Shown here piece by piece: positions 26,501 through 36,100 of a DNA stretch of 64,000 nucleotides. This DNA comes from Paenibacillus sp. V4I7 (GTDB lineage: Bacteria > Bacillota > Bacilli > Paenibacillales > NBRC-103111), in the NCBI RefSeq assembly GCF_030817275.1, contig NZ_JAUSZD010000001.1, positions 1-64,000 of the forward strand. Reading direction: 5' to 3'. Position numbers and translations under genes: made by a program. Positions within the stretch are counted from its first letter, which is position 1. Each line of letters opens with the position of its first letter. Under the pieces are notes generated by a model. That model saw nothing but the letters and a program-made list of their open reading frames with translations. It made no database searches and had not been told where the DNA came from.

Positions 26501-27868
26501 TTCTGGCACAGGTAAGGCAGCACAACTTAAAACTGGTGTAACGGTAACGGACTTGCTGTTGTCACCAGTATTACTCTCACCTGAAACGGTATCTACAAAT
26601 ATAGCCACGTTATACATGGAAGTACCTGCAAAGTTCTTGGTGAATGTTTCTGTTTTAGGCGTGCCCGAAGCTAACCCTGTATAGTTGAATGTTTGGTAAG
26701 TTGCGCCATCAATAACAACCCTGGCAGAGAAAGCTGTGGTGATGTCTGTGCCACCCGTATTAGAGAAACTGAAACTGAACGATGTTGAGCTGCCTGCTTG
26801 CACACAAGAAGGTGCGGTAATGGAAACACTGCTGATGTTAGGTGCATTAGGTGGTGTTTCATACTCAACTGTTACATTACCATCGTACTCATAGGTGAAA
26901 CCTTGTAGATCCACGAGAAATGCGGTGTAGTAGGTAACAACTTTCGCACCATTTGCTGGAGAGTTGATCTCATACTCAGAATCAAAACCATCCACAAAGT
27001 TGGTGAATTTCTGCTGGAACAGGACACGGTATTCGCCAGCATCACTAGCATTTGATGTAACATCAACTACTGTTATGGCTGAGGATCTCGGTAGCCCTGT
27101 CTGCCCATTTGGCCCGATAATTGGGGTAACAGCAGTGTTTACAGTTGCTTTAGTTGCAGTAACGTTTGACACAACGGAATCAACAATCGAAACCCCTGCA
27201 TCTGTCTTATACGGTTTGGAAGAATCCCTTGTGGCGCTCAAACTAAGCGTTTGTAGCTCCGGAAAGTCCGTGGAATCACAGCCTGGGAATTTTGGCATAA
27301 AATAACCACCAATTGACTCCGTTGGTGCGGAAGACCCCCTATGGTGTGTTGCAGGACCAAAGTTGGAGGGACCACAACTTATCTTAACCGAATTCCCACT
27401 CTTATCGAAAACGTCGGCATACCAGTTAGAGCCTTGTGAACCTCCTGGGATGTAACGATACCAAGCATAATACCCTTTCGCGGAACTATTATCTGTTGAA
27501 GCTACAGTGATCTGCGTCCCGCTATGAGTATCATTTACTGCCCCAGAATAATCTTTCACCCCAATGGCAGCAGGTGGTGTTATGTCTTCCCCATTATGTA
27601 GAATCCTCTTGATGACATTACCTGCAGGCACATTTGTAATGTTGACAGTGCCACCCGATAAGTAGTTGCTGGAGGCATAGTACTTGGTACCAATCTTCTC
27701 AGCACCACCAGCAGTGAAAGCTATAGATGAGGTCACAGTGCCGGGCGAGGCGGCCAATGCTCTTAGCTCCTCGCCCAAATACTGCGTAATGTTTGATTCC
27801 AAAGCCATCATAGCGAGAAGCGCAATGCTGACCATCCTAACACGTTTCTTTAATAATCCTAAATTCAA
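20534..27868 (-). CDS. Giant secreted multidomain surface adhesin (copy 2)
   Basis: A 2,444-residue secreted protein. It has a signal peptide, then an N-terminal domain with GYYAWYRYIPGG shared with copy 1, then a CARDB-type beta-sandwich (about 345-450, ending SGESNTGDNSKSVTV). PKD-like domains follow, one with a Ca-binding-like DADNDGNLDEES. A large aromatic-rich middle region (about 890-1500) precedes a concanavalin-like domain (about 1510-1660). Three fibronectin-III-like repeats starting PPTVxLTYP and an Ig-like domain lead to a C-terminal block ending VPITIAG..DVIVNQLRN. There is no LPxTG motif or own SLH domain, so anchoring may involve the SLH protein encoded just upstream. Start TTG behind GAGGGGTGG. 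Confidence 0.85.
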   Translation of the reverse strand: MNLGLLKKRVRMVSIALLAMMALESNITQYLGEELRALAASPGTVTSSIAFTAGGAEKIGTKYYASSNYLSGGTVNITNVPAGNVIKRILHNGEDITPPAAIGVKDYSGAVNDTHSGTQITVASTDNSSAKGYYAWYRYIPGGSQGSNWYADVFDKSGNSVKISCGPSNFGPATHHRGSSAPTESIGGYFMPKFPGCDSTDFPELQTLSLSATRDSSKPYKTDAGVSIVDSVVSNVTATKATVNTAVTPIIGPNGQTGLPRSSAITVVDVTSNASDAGEYRVLFQQKFTNFVDGFDSEYEINSPANGAKVVTYYTAFLVDLQGFTYEYDGNVTVEYETPPNAPNISSVSITAPSCVQAGSSTSFSFSFSNTGGTDITTAFSARVVIDGATYQTFNYTGLASGTPKTETFTKNFAGTSMYNVAIFVDTVSGESNTGDNSKSVTVTPVLSCAALPVPESITGTFTLDKTSMTYGDDNWATPVGVAVTGTDGSGNACVMNKFGFIFEQNGLIADGVSNTSSPSTGSFAGPPYPRGMGEGVVNVTMKIFSSCGGSKVVGPQTFTISIDTDNAAPFFTPGWFANRNTNNYPTIDEIVVGNFVDLGVVLDKSRTPNEPYDPDGDGFYFNWDFKGSTDPWIKSFADTSTGYGFSELAYDGDTYRNIKADVLGYHTVYATATDNRGAKSGRRSATINVVKPNPIAACTAPSEVKANHPLAANAINADKSRSPMGRTIDHSRDVWTNKLPVYSNNTMSDITVAVTLERVYDSSGLESENISSCNIIVHPDYPPIAKINAPSLGIRGDGYDILNESYSTDGDNITQVLWYIKYDADNDGNLDEESWTSITGDLNKYSFSPTKVGKYKFKLRAVEEFGAFAEAESGIMDVINQAPEVSFDLSGNGPNPDPNPPTVYKASDILATWPLVATNTNSVLSKLPTYNWQNDNETLATGAGKGKESQIFGVNRISTPAGLGDVDSFSAPLNDNGLGRNGLSIYKAMTSPTFGYSQPLFYPGPDGQPAGWVSGATPVSSDKVHLYFTGSSSYSDPSYKFYALNKNKIGRYEGKYVQDTTSCTSCFATFSYKHYWLDGNPYDYTLDINNVPRSQLTSMKDVPYYVNSSNTGTTRQVSESISNAAAPYLAEKTVYLIFTKITPVKYTRDTSGDSDQDYITSVNSTMACSFKALDGTRIACFDIPGSTGQWGSATVKATLTSGDHLLILMDSAGYYSPNGYFGDSYYEVDLYGNILKAGTIPNNNPPVPTVYEKKYAQWPYTDTPRSYTPAQYDTASCSYAQYQQPFRDNMGNTYFYETKTCVDSAGNAINSSDRNLRFFPELGLGVYVAKYDKNFKVVWRARTGGNNLYFSAAWTYDWRDNLNTMIVNPANNTIISKTLYTVGGSWGDSRSIVNNVIDMTTGGVWGWGGPQVSGMSANLHVDAWGNYQGGKCAANIFNQCSNISTGGNSATLQGSLGFMSSATQTVSKMSFSEYMGDGLLLSAYMYHSWVTGYNSPPYGDTVYWIDKGPIAEAAAVNIQRYQYGQFISPNVLNDADIAYNFKTEQNKIDTNLFGYSFRMQDGANRYALEFDGTSMYLSKYVSGGRTVLASAPYNIQDSKSYSVKIRTSGNVLNVWVNKVNYFSDIVDNSFPTSGKFGAFSDKSFVQYSAMTSKPYAEADLWSADYAILDEDSGKAELKYDNIKFEDPELDPIAGSFAWTYTHIPMFRNNGGLSPLSGQSFASGQPTFDRVGKWDIALRAKDDPYPAAIFKYPNMLFDSYRKNSNTFKKSITVHRRPVAVFTAAMQPNGVVNYTANSYDPDRYDIGTGGMDAGYEANHGIFEEKWYYITPDGNVINSKLDRVQDSGTYTIVLQVKDEYGAWSWPATEIIDVGLRPNNPPTVILTYPGGSVDKPDFFCVGCNPTISWSQNDIDPDTTFTAYEVYIGQITTDWMGRPVEYDYYSTGVKSFTSKAAAYSYIATNVVGSTNAKWHIKVRVKDETTWSQWSNDGYLGSVLPPTVSLTYPTGTYENPSSMASLKPTITWNQLDPQNGSIVYQQVRVWNESGTLLSSGDTSVPVADRPKTQASWTMTADAPLGAKLKVQVRVQAVSGVWSDWSTVGWMTSNSPPSANMTNPSGTQAAPTIFTTTKPTFEWNQTDPDVGTVFSHFQIEVTNEDNTVMVLDSGVTVQDSTSNTGSWTVPSDLPTGQKLRVRVRVFDGYVWSNFSPQTWFLINRPPTGNITFITPIYQHDTPTFTVNVSDPDNNAINVIVDVSFNAGAYTSIMSWSNVASGSTRTFTYGPLNQGVYTLRLNLDDGLGGTYVQTYTFTALPLSITGQVTHTPQWEAYRQSWNVMFPSKSRTANVFWAGEAFELSAQVTDTGTSSTKPVSVNATLVQTNDTAAMSSSDLINYTGEMLNTNFDTTLSNGPYTMRFTVNWSNGLVQTTDVPITIAGDIWDVIVNQLRN

Positions 27869-27898
27869 GTTAGACCACCCCTCTCACGATAAGCACCA

Positions 27899-29104
27899 TT
27901 ACGGTTGATATGTTTGCAACGATGTTATTGTGTGAGTCATATCCTTAACAGGTGGTTTGGCCGGAACAAAAATTTGAATGTCGATCCCTCTAGGAGCTTC
28001 AGCACCATCTTTTGGTAAAATAAAAGCCCCCATGTCTCCGAATCTGTTTTTAAATACCGAAGTCAAGGTATTTAAAGTTCCGTTATGAAATGCTTTTTCA
28101 TCCGGTATCTTAAATCCAGTAAAACTCATCCCCAAACCATAGCGACCTGGGTAAGACTCGGTGTCATTATTAAACACAGTATGTGACTTAACCAAAATTA
28201 CATAGCTTTTAGGGTAGTCTTTTACTAACGGCATTTCCTTACCAGAACGCTCTGTTTGATCGAACCAATGTAACTCATTGATATCACCCAGCAGATGACG
28301 GTTAGGGTCATTTGCATCTTCCATGTCAATAGCAACGACTTGATCAATTTCACCTTTGTACTTACCATCTGGTGTTGCGTAAGTTAACTTCTCAGGCAAC
28401 CAAGTTAGACCCTCGTTTTGTTGTGCTGTAAACATAGGAATCATAGAGAACATATTAGTGCGTTTGAGTTGCAACTCAGCTTGTCCAATAGCCACCTTGT
28501 CAACAGGAAGTTTTTCACCATTGTTTAGTGTAAGAACACGTTCAACGATTGTAACAGACTGAGCACGTGTTGTTTTACCTTCAGGCGCTAGTTCCCCACC
28601 AGATAAACCTTGGATAAGACCTTTGTTTACTGCAGTATACATCACACCTTGATCATTAAGACTAACATGCTTTTGTTGCAAAGATGGGTCAGTTGAACGA
28701 ACGGCAACTTTAGACATTTCAAGCCGCGTGATCGGGTTTTCCAAGAAAGAGGCCGTAATTGCTTCTTCACGAACCAAACCTTTTTCAACAGCTGCCTTGA
28801 TGTAAGGCACGAACCATTGACTTCCTTCAGTTGAGCCAGACACTTTCAGCTCACTTGCGGTTACAATCATTTTAATGAACTCGGCGCCCGTCACATAGTT
28901 CTCTGGACGAAACGAGCCATCACTGTAACCATCAACATATTTTTTAGCAATAGCCGTTGCTACGGCTTTTTTAGCCCAATGATCTCGCATGTCTGCAAAT
29001 CCAGTTGGGTTATCATCTGCCATTGTAGGCACTGCATTCATCAAAGATAAAAGCATTAACGAAGCAGATAGAGCAAGTTTCCTTTTCAAAATGAGTTTTC
29101 CCAT
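27899..29104 (-). CDS. SLH-domain surface protein (copy 2)
   Basis: About 400 residues: signal peptide, then three SLH domains (about residues 35-215). Key blocks are DHWAKKAVATAIAKKYVDGY, RPENYVTGAEFIKMIV, ITRLEMSKVAV and LAPEGKTTRAQSVTIVERVL. SLH domains bind pyruvylated wall polysaccharide. The C-terminal domain (about 230-400) contains KRTNMFSMIP, DGKYKGEIDQVVAIDM, DPNRHLLGD and DYPKSYVILV, and is shared with the 36.4 kb paralogue. The start at 29104 lies eight bases behind AAAGGAG. The giant adhesin gene follows after 30 bases, so the two are co-transcribed. Confidence 0.9.
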   Translation of the reverse strand: MGKLILKRKLALSASLMLLSLMNAVPTMADDNPTGFADMRDHWAKKAVATAIAKKYVDGYSDGSFRPENYVTGAEFIKMIVTASELKVSGSTEGSQWFVPYIKAAVEKGLVREEAITASFLENPITRLEMSKVAVRSTDPSLQQKHVSLNDQGVMYTAVNKGLIQGLSGGELAPEGKTTRAQSVTIVERVLTLNNGEKLPVDKVAIGQAELQLKRTNMFSMIPMFTAQQNEGLTWLPEKLTYATPDGKYKGEIDQVVAIDMEDANDPNRHLLGDINELHWFDQTERSGKEMPLVKDYPKSYVILVKSHTVFNNDTESYPGRYGLGMSFTGFKIPDEKAFHNGTLNTLTSVFKNRFGDMGAFILPKDGAEAPRGIDIQIFVPAKPPVKDMTHTITSLQTYQP

Positions 29105-29191
29105 GATCATTTCTCCTTTTTTTAAGATAAGATAGTTCAAACCATACCTCTTGAGGCATAAAGGGTTACTGAGAGGTGATCGTCTTCCGGA

Positions 29192-29306
29192 AAAGAAAAA
29201 AACCCTATGAGGCACGTCACCGACATGACAGAAAAAAACACTGTCATGTCATACGCTGCACCCATAGGGTCGCTTGCTTGCGGAAGGTAGTTCTGATCTG
29301 CCTACC
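29192..29306 (-). promoter_or_regulatory. Leader RNA with terminator (attenuator family, member 1)
   Basis: On the minus strand: stem-loop GGTAGgcagatcagaaCTACC, then TTCCGCAAGCAAGCG, then a long hairpin. The outer stem is ACCCTATGgG/..CATAGGGT and the inner stem GACATGACAG/CTGTCATGTC. A T run follows, ending about 85 bases before the SLH gene start. A strong terminator inside a 5' leader implies conditional readthrough. Sequence and layout match the leader at 37.7 kb almost base for base at both ends. Confidence 0.8.
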
Positions 29307-29350
29307 ATGATATCACAAGCAAAAACCATTTGCTACAGCGATTTTCGACA
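29307..29350 (-). promoter_or_regulatory. Conserved promoter region of SLH/adhesin unit 2
   Basis: On the minus strand, AAATCG.TGTA.CAAATGG..TTTGC.TGTGATATCAT is conserved with the region upstream of the 37.7 kb leader. TGTGATATCAT fits an extended -10 element. The block is more conserved than the duplicated coding sequence, which suggests a functional promoter and perhaps an operator. Confidence 0.55.
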
Positions 29351-29367
29351 TGATTTTTAATTTATTA

Positions 29368-29429
29368 TTGTATATCTTAGAACCTTTATATAATGCAAAT
29401 AAAAGGCTCCTATTTTCCGATTTCCATTA
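29368..29429 (-). pseudogene. Remnant of duplicated HD-GYP gene 3' end
   Basis: About 60 bases (gtatatcttagaac... to ccgatttccatt) align with the 3' end of the HD-GYP gene at 37.91-37.96 kb. On the minus strand they begin ATGGAAATCGG, the equivalent of the codons for MEIGK. This marks the outer edge of a duplicated segment that includes the leader, SLH gene and giant adhesin gene. Confidence 0.7.
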
Positions 29430-29535
29430 AGGAGCTACCCTAATTCCACCAACATATAATCCATCAATTCGGAAAAGCATTTTTTCCTGACATAATATCG
29501 ATGTTCTACCCCAAATCCGAATACTAGAAAAAAGA

Positions 29536-29562
29536 AGAGAAGAAGGAGTTGATCCTTCTTCT
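29536..29562 (-). terminator. Terminator of the giant adhesin 1 gene
   Basis: On the minus strand, the hairpin AGAAGAAGGAtcaactCCTTCTTCT is followed by a T-containing tail, right at the stop codon. It matches the hairpin at 20.5 kb. Confidence 0.8.
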
Positions 29563-32500
29563 AACTTCTAAGCTGATTCACAATTACGTCATAAATATTT
29601 CCCGCAATAGTGATCGGGACATCAGTGGTCTGAATGAGTCCATTATTCCATTGAACAGTAAATCGCATTGTATACGGTCCACTTGATAGTGTATGGACGA
29701 AATTCGTATTCAGCATCTCGCCGGTGTAATTAATCCGATTCGAAGAGGACATGGCAGCTGTATCATTGGTCTGCACGAGTCTTGCACTTACACTTACAGG
29801 CTTTGTAGCCGAAGAACCCGTATCCGTAACCTGAGCAGATAATTCAAAGGCCTCGCCGGCCCAGAATACATTTGCACCTCTGCTCTTCGTAGGGTACATC
29901 AAATTCCATGACTGTCGATAAGCTTCCCACTCCGGAGTGTGTGTGACTTGTCCGGTTATGCTTAGCGGTAATGCAGTAAAAGTGTACGTCTGCGAATATG
30001 TACCGCCTAACCCATCATCCAAAGTTAGTCTTAGGCTATAGGTTCCTTGATTCAGCGGTCCGTACGTGAAAGTTCTCGTCGAACCCGAAGCCACATTGCT
30101 CCACGACATCAAATTGGTGTATGCCCCGCCATTGAAACTGATATCCACCTTCACACTTAGTGCATTTCCATCCGGATCTGACACGTTCACAGTAAAAGTC
30201 GGAGTGTCGTTTTGATATATCGGCGTCGTGAATGTTATGTTACCACTTGGCGGACGGTTGATAAAGAACCACGTTGATGCTGAATATGGCGACCATGCAT
30301 ACCCGTCAAATACACGAACATGTACTTGAAGCGGCTGATTCGCCGGCATGTCTACAGTTGGAACCCAACCTTGCGTCGCCGACGCTGATCCTTGGAAATA
30401 CTGCCCCGTGTCATAAATCACTGTTCCGCTACTATTCATTACTTGCAACTGGAAGTACGTAAATACCGTACCCGGATCTGGATCGGTTTGACTCCAAGTG
30501 AATCCTGGTCGCAACGTATTCACGATCGTCGGGCTCGCTGCGGATGCACCGGTTGGATAAGTCATTGTGGAACTTGGCGGACGGTTTGTAATGATCCATC
30601 CGATACTTGACCATGGACTCCATGCCCCGGCGTCGTCACTGATCATTACTTGCATTTGGTACTTGGCTCCAACAGCCAAAGCAGTGTCGAGTTGCCATGA
30701 ACCACTCGCTGACGTCGTGCCTTGAGTGACGGTTCGATCGATGACCGTGTTCCCTAATTCGTCCTTCACCAAAATTCTCGCTTGCGTGAAAATGGTGCCT
30801 GGATCCGGATCACTCTGAGTCCAAGTAACGGTCGGTGTAAGTGAGCTTACGTAGTCTGGACTACTTTGCGTCCCAGTTGGGAAAGTCTGTACCACGTTTG
30901 GCGGATTGTTCGGAGGTGGTGTAAGAACAAATACTGAGGTCTCATGCCAATCGCTCCAAGCCCCATATTCATCTGCAACAGCTTCGCGCAAGGTATATGT
31001 CCCTTGTTTGCTAGGACGAGTGAGCATTCCACTTACAACATTTCCATCAGGGTCGGTATAACCATACATGCGTTGGTAAATACCGCGATTTGTAGCAAAT
31101 TCGGCTTTTTCGGTCGAATAGTTAGTTGAGCTTAACCACCTGTCTGGGTCGTAGCCGCCTTCGTTCCAAGTTAGCGTGAAGTCTGCATTCTGGTTAACCG
31201 TGAAGAAGCTAATCGGTTTCCGATGAACGGCAACTAACTTGGTATCAGGGTCTGCGAAGCTTCGAAATGCGGCGTAAGTGTTATCGGGATATCGCTTTCC
31301 TACAGGTGCAGGATCGTCTGGTTCCGTAAAGCTGATTTTGAATATCCCAACCTTGTTAATACTCGCAATCGGAGAATTCACTTCCCTATCCACATACGAA
31401 TTTGTTGCATTCGTATCTGACTTTCCATCCCCCGCATCGAGAAACTTCTGAGGTGTTGTATTGGTGTATGTCCATTTGCCGAGTTGCGGAATGGCGGGAT
31501 CATTTTCTGGATCCGTAAAGTTCACATTGTACTGGATCGTTGAGTCGACAAGCACCACGTTATCAACAGTCGTGCTGTTGTTTGGATACTTTTCGATATG
31601 GAACCTCTTCATGAACAAGTTGGGTGCACTCGCAAATATGCCAACTTTACCACTAGAAAACTGTGAATCATAGACATCGATCAAAGGAACGCCGTTTACA
31701 TATACAGTTATATGATTCTTATTTGCCTTGACCTTCAGATCGGAGTAGACTCCAGGTATTAACGGATTGGTTTGTTTGTCCAATTGTGTTCGTACTCCGT
31801 TAACGACCTTGTTTAGGACAACTCCCTGAGTGGTCAATTCAGCTTGATAATAGTTCTTATTATCTTGCGCACGGAAGGTTATTCCAGCACCATTTTGATC
31901 ACTGAATGTAGTGTCTGTATACTTAACAGAAACATACATAGAACCATCTGCCAGAGTCTGCGAGTTATCAACGACGTTACCATAACTGAACTTGCCGTCA
32001 CTAGTACTAGAGCCAGAGAAAGTAAACTTACGACTCGAGTAACAGAAGTTATCAAAGCTACCATCACTTTCATCATCACTGCTCCACCGGAAATAACCCT
32101 CACCATCGCCAGTCAGGATAGTTTGGATATCCCCACCCCAAGTACTACACCTATCCGATTTTGCAAAGTTTTCAAACATCGGGGACTCCATAAGCTTGTC
32201 TCCCGTTAACACGTCATAAACCCTCATAGAGATAGCAGAAAATGTTTGCTCCCATGTGTACGGTGGTACAATTTTCCGCACATAACCAGTAAGTGGGAGT
32301 ACAAACTTACCGTCAGAAGTCAATACCCCTGTAGTACGGAAGTACTGATTGTTATCACTATCACTGTTATACGCTGCGCCCTGAATCTCTAAAACAATCT
32401 GCCCAGTTTTTATGTTATACAAGGTGTGCATAATTACATAGTTATAGCAGGTACTACTATCGTCACTTCCACAGTTATAACTAGAAACCGTCTTGATTCT

Positions 32501-33199
32501 TTGATAGTAAACAACATCTTGATAGGATTTTTCAAACATGTTGTTGTAGATCTGCCCATAACCATACCCGTTGGCAGGATATTGATTCACACCCTTCAAC
32601 CCAGAATAGTCAAAGCCAGGCACCTGCCCAATATATGCCCCTGTATCGTTATCGTATATTCCATCACTGGTAATCAATCTCTTGTTATCAGCAGTGTGGT
32701 ACACGATATCCAAATATGGTGAAGAAGTCATTACAGACCAGTAACAACAACCGCTATCGTAGTTGATATAGGTCTTGGCACCTGTCCACAGGGCTGTCCC
32801 ACCATCAGGACTATACTTTTGTAGGTTACAGCTGAAGCTATCTATATAGGTAGTGTTCCCGTTATCATCCTGACCATAACCAACCTTCGAGGAAGTACAC
32901 TTAAAGGCGTAGAAGTTACCTGCCTTATCTCGTTTCTGGTTGATGGCCGTAGGAACAGTGGACTTGACACCATTGTTGATAAAGTTAAACGGTGGTGTGT
33001 CTACTGGCTTTGGAGGTACCGGAGCAGGACTTACCCAACCCGCTGGAGGTGCGTTATCAGGTACCATCCAGAAGGCATATTGCCCAGCTTGATGTGCTCC
33101 CTGATAAGGTCCACTTGTTGTTTGATATGGCACATAGTTTCCTGAGGCAACGTTGGAAAGCTTGAATAGCGGTCGGTAACAGTTCCCATTGATGGGCAT
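29561..33199 (-). CDS. Giant surface adhesin copy 1, C-terminal part (after frameshift)
   Basis: This frame continues the upstream adhesin frame after an apparent indel near 33190. It encodes about 1,200 residues. They include an aromatic-rich middle region, a concanavalin-like domain (about 395-545), PKD-like sequence, two to three fibronectin-III-like repeats (PPNVVQTFPTGT, PPSSTMTYPTGA), an Ig-like domain (PPSGNITFTTPIYQND) and the C-terminal block ending DVIVNQLRS. The last 270 residues are nearly identical to copy 2. It has no signal peptide or convincing start of its own, so it is part of one gene with 33031-36339. Confidence 0.8.
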   Translation of the reverse strand: MPINGNCYRPLFKLSNVASGNYVPYQTTSGPYQGAHQAGQYAFWMVPDNAPPAGWVSPAPVPPKPVDTPPFNFINNGVKSTVPTAINQKRDKAGNFYAFKCTSSKVGYGQDDNGNTTYIDSFSCNLQKYSPDGGTALWTGAKTYINYDSGCCYWSVMTSSPYLDIVYHTADNKRLITSDGIYDNDTGAYIGQVPGFDYSGLKGVNQYPANGYGYGQIYNNMFEKSYQDVVYYQRIKTVSSYNCGSDDSSTCYNYVIMHTLYNIKTGQIVLEIQGAAYNSDSDNNQYFRTTGVLTSDGKFVLPLTGYVRKIVPPYTWEQTFSAISMRVYDVLTGDKLMESPMFENFAKSDRCSTWGGDIQTILTGDGEGYFRWSSDDESDGSFDNFCYSSRKFTFSGSSTSDGKFSYGNVVDNSQTLADGSMYVSVKYTDTTFSDQNGAGITFRAQDNKNYYQAELTTQGVVLNKVVNGVRTQLDKQTNPLIPGVYSDLKVKANKNHITVYVNGVPLIDVYDSQFSSGKVGIFASAPNLFMKRFHIEKYPNNSTTVDNVVLVDSTIQYNVNFTDPENDPAIPQLGKWTYTNTTPQKFLDAGDGKSDTNATNSYVDREVNSPIASINKVGIFKISFTEPDDPAPVGKRYPDNTYAAFRSFADPDTKLVAVHRKPISFFTVNQNADFTLTWNEGGYDPDRWLSSTNYSTEKAEFATNRGIYQRMYGYTDPDGNVVSGMLTRPSKQGTYTLREAVADEYGAWSDWHETSVFVLTPPPNNPPNVVQTFPTGTQSSPDYVSSLTPTVTWTQSDPDPGTIFTQARILVKDELGNTVIDRTVTQGTTSASGSWQLDTALAVGAKYQMQVMISDDAGAWSPWSSIGWIITNRPPSSTMTYPTGASAASPTIVNTLRPGFTWSQTDPDPGTVFTYFQLQVMNSSGTVIYDTGQYFQGSASATQGWVPTVDMPANQPLQVHVRVFDGYAWSPYSASTWFFINRPPSGNITFTTPIYQNDTPTFTVNVSDPDGNALSVKVDISFNGGAYTNLMSWSNVASGSTRTFTYGPLNQGTYSLRLTLDDGLGGTYSQTYTFTALPLSITGQVTHTPEWEAYRQSWNLMYPTKSRGANVFWAGEAFELSAQVTDTGSSATKPVSVSARLVQTNDTAAMSSSNRINYTGEMLNTNFVHTLSSGPYTMRFTVQWNNGLIQTTDVPITIAGNIYDVIVNQLRS

Positions 33200-36100
33200 C
33201 TCCAGTAATCACTACTGCAGCTGCGTGGGTGATTGTAACTACGCATCCACAACATGTCCGCCACAGGATTGACATGGGCTTCCCAAATACGAGTAGAGTC
33301 GGTACTGGACATTGTTCTAGCGGTATTGGTTCTTGCATCGAAGACACTAAAATAATAGCCATATGGTGTCCAACAAGCACTAGAACACATGAAAGAACCG
33401 TCGGTAGCAAACCTATACCAAGAATCCTTCGAGCCCCTCTCACCCATCGGTACATATGTCTGACCACGAGTTCCCCAAACATACTCATACATGTCATAAC
33501 CTGTTGTGGCCATACTGAATGTCCCATTAGTTGGTACAGAGTACAGACTGTAAGACCTAGCAGGCGCAGCTAACGCTTTTTCAGTTGGGTCATAATACAT
33601 CCCAGCAAGGCGATTAGCACTGTAGGCATCGTCAACTTTAAATCTGGAAGTGTCGGTCAGCAATTCCTGCATGTTGTAATTCACACCCTCTACAACGGGT
33701 GGGGCGGGCATATCGCCTTTTACATCAATTGCTAATGTTGGCTGCTGATTCACTACGGTGAAAAGGAATTCTTTTGTTGCTGATTTACCCCAATCCTCTT
33801 CAACATAAATCTTCAATTTACAAGAAGACAGTACAGTAGGAGTAAATGTGAAATTACCACTACCATCTGGTGTGACGGTGGTCACAGGATCGTCGGTATA
33901 GACACCATTCAAATTTGTATCGCAAGTAATGGTATTCACATGCTTAACAATAGTATCACCATCAGGACTGAATGAACTGTCGTGCATATTCATCGCGATG
34001 CCCCGCAGACCTTTAGATGCTAAGCTTGCATCTGCTATAGGCGGAAGATCAGGCAAAACGTTGAGCGTTGCATTTGCAGGAGAAAGCGATCTTAGTCCCG
34101 CGCTGTCTGTGACATCCAGCTTAATCGAGTAATTTCCTGCGCTTGGATAAACTGCTTGCTTTGTATTATGCCAATCATAACCTGTAATGGAACGCTTCAT
34201 AGGACTCCAACTGCTTGCGCCGCTGATGTCTGGGCTGAATGGTCTACCCTCTACAACCTTCGGTGGCAATGTAATCGCCGGAATCGGATTCGGCTCCATG
34301 ACGGTCACGCTGGCCTTACTCATTGATGTGTTGCCACAAAGGTCCGTAGCGTAAACATCAATTGAGTGCGTACCATCTTCTGCACTCGTCAATCGCATGG
34401 AGAATGGGAAGGAATACCTTTCTTCATACTCCCAAGGATCGTAATCATCAACGTATTTTTTGAGCCATGAATCCTTGGCAGCAGCTCCGCTCCAGTCCCA
34501 ATAGAAGTAATACGGGTCACCATCAGGATCTCTCGGAGTCGCCGGGTCAGATATTGTATCTTGTATGATTTGTACATCCAACCAATCTCCTGGGAATGCC
34601 GTGTCTACTGCATAAGGCATTGAGCTTGCTCCATGGTAAACAAATCCCGCTTTAAACTGAGGAGCATTATTGGAAGGTGTACATGATACTGGCTTTGTAA
34701 CTTCAAACGACTTCGGTCCTGCTGTTGCCTGCCCGCCACAAGTCGATGTGACTTTTAGCGTTACTGTGACAGTACCTACCGATAGCCATTTCGGTTGAGG
34801 CGTAAACCCACCAATATCAAATGAGAAGGCAGATGTCGATTTTTTGACCTCACTGTTCCCATTCTGTGTTATCGTATACGCTACCTCTTGGATGGAGCAG
34901 CCGCTTCCTCCAGAAACCGAGATATTGTTAGCTTGAATCCCGTTTTTATCACCGAATGGAATCGACGGCTTTTGGACAATAAAATCCGCCGTTACCGTTT
35001 CTGGAGACATACACGTCGACTTAGCCGTGAACATAAAGCTCTGGATATTGTCAGAAGTATTGCTTTCCCCCGGAAGGGAATCTACGATCAGCGTGAATGA
35101 CTTCGTCGTCGCAGCTGAAAAGGTGTAAGTGAAGCTCCCTGTCGCCTTCTGTCCTGCCCTAAGCCCGGAACCATAAGTGAAATCTTGCAGAGGACTTCCA
35201 TCTACTCTAACATGGGCTGTAATCGTAGAATTAATGTCCTGGGTCCCATAGTTCTGGAAAGAGAAGTTGAATGTTTCAGCAGTGCCAGGTGTAAAGCAAG
35301 AATTTGCTGATGTTACGGCTAAATTTCCAAGGTCTGCTGTAGTCGGTGCCGGCGCAAATGTGACATTCACTTTAGGACGATAACGGTATGTTGTCCCCTC
35401 TAAGTCCACCGTAAAGGCATAGTAGTATACCATCACTGCGGCCCCATTTGCTGGCGAATTCAGTTGCTTGGAGTAGTAACTCGCCTGGTTGAAGTCAACG
35501 ACAGCATCGATGTTATAGTGATCTGAATCGCCCCCACTTGCAACCGTAAAACTCGGAATCGTGGATGGCATCGTGTACCCGGAATCTACTCCCGCCGGAC
35601 CATCAATAGGTTTAGCGGTATCTAGGCTTTTGTCGATTGCACGGACGGAAGATGAAGCAACCGCCGTAGAATGGATATACGTAGAACCTAAATAGTATGC
35701 CTTATTCCTAGCAGCCACTAATTGAAGGGACTTTCCAAAGCTGCTTGATGTAAACCCGGGATACGCTGGCAATCCTGTCCCGTCACTATCAATGGTGTCG
35801 GGATCAGAGGGATAGGCTGACGGTTTTGACTTCACCTTTTGCGAGGAACCGTCTGAAAAATTTAAATCGGCGTACCAATATGGCGAGCGAGGGTCGTTCT
35901 TTATGTATCTGTACCACGCCCAATAGCCTTGCTCCGAGTTGTTACCTATTGACGATACAGTTTGCGGAAGACCCGGAACAATAGCCTTGCCTGTCCAAGT
36001 CGATTGACCCTTCCAATTGCTAGATGAGCCTAGCTCTGGGGATACCGTTCCAGTCGTCCCGTCAACTTGTGTTACCGTAACGTTATCGATGACATACCCA

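Noticed and set aside
29192..29306. c-di-GMP-I (GEMM) or other named riboswitch
   Set aside because: HD-GYP and GGDEF genes nearby made this attractive, but the conserved GEMM-I blocks and T-box, S-box or ydaO signatures are not visible. It is reported as an unnamed leader family.
33031..33199. Programmed ribosomal frameshifting in giant adhesin 1
   Set aside because: No slippery heptamer or downstream pseudoknot candidate is evident at the overlap, and copy 2 is a single frame.
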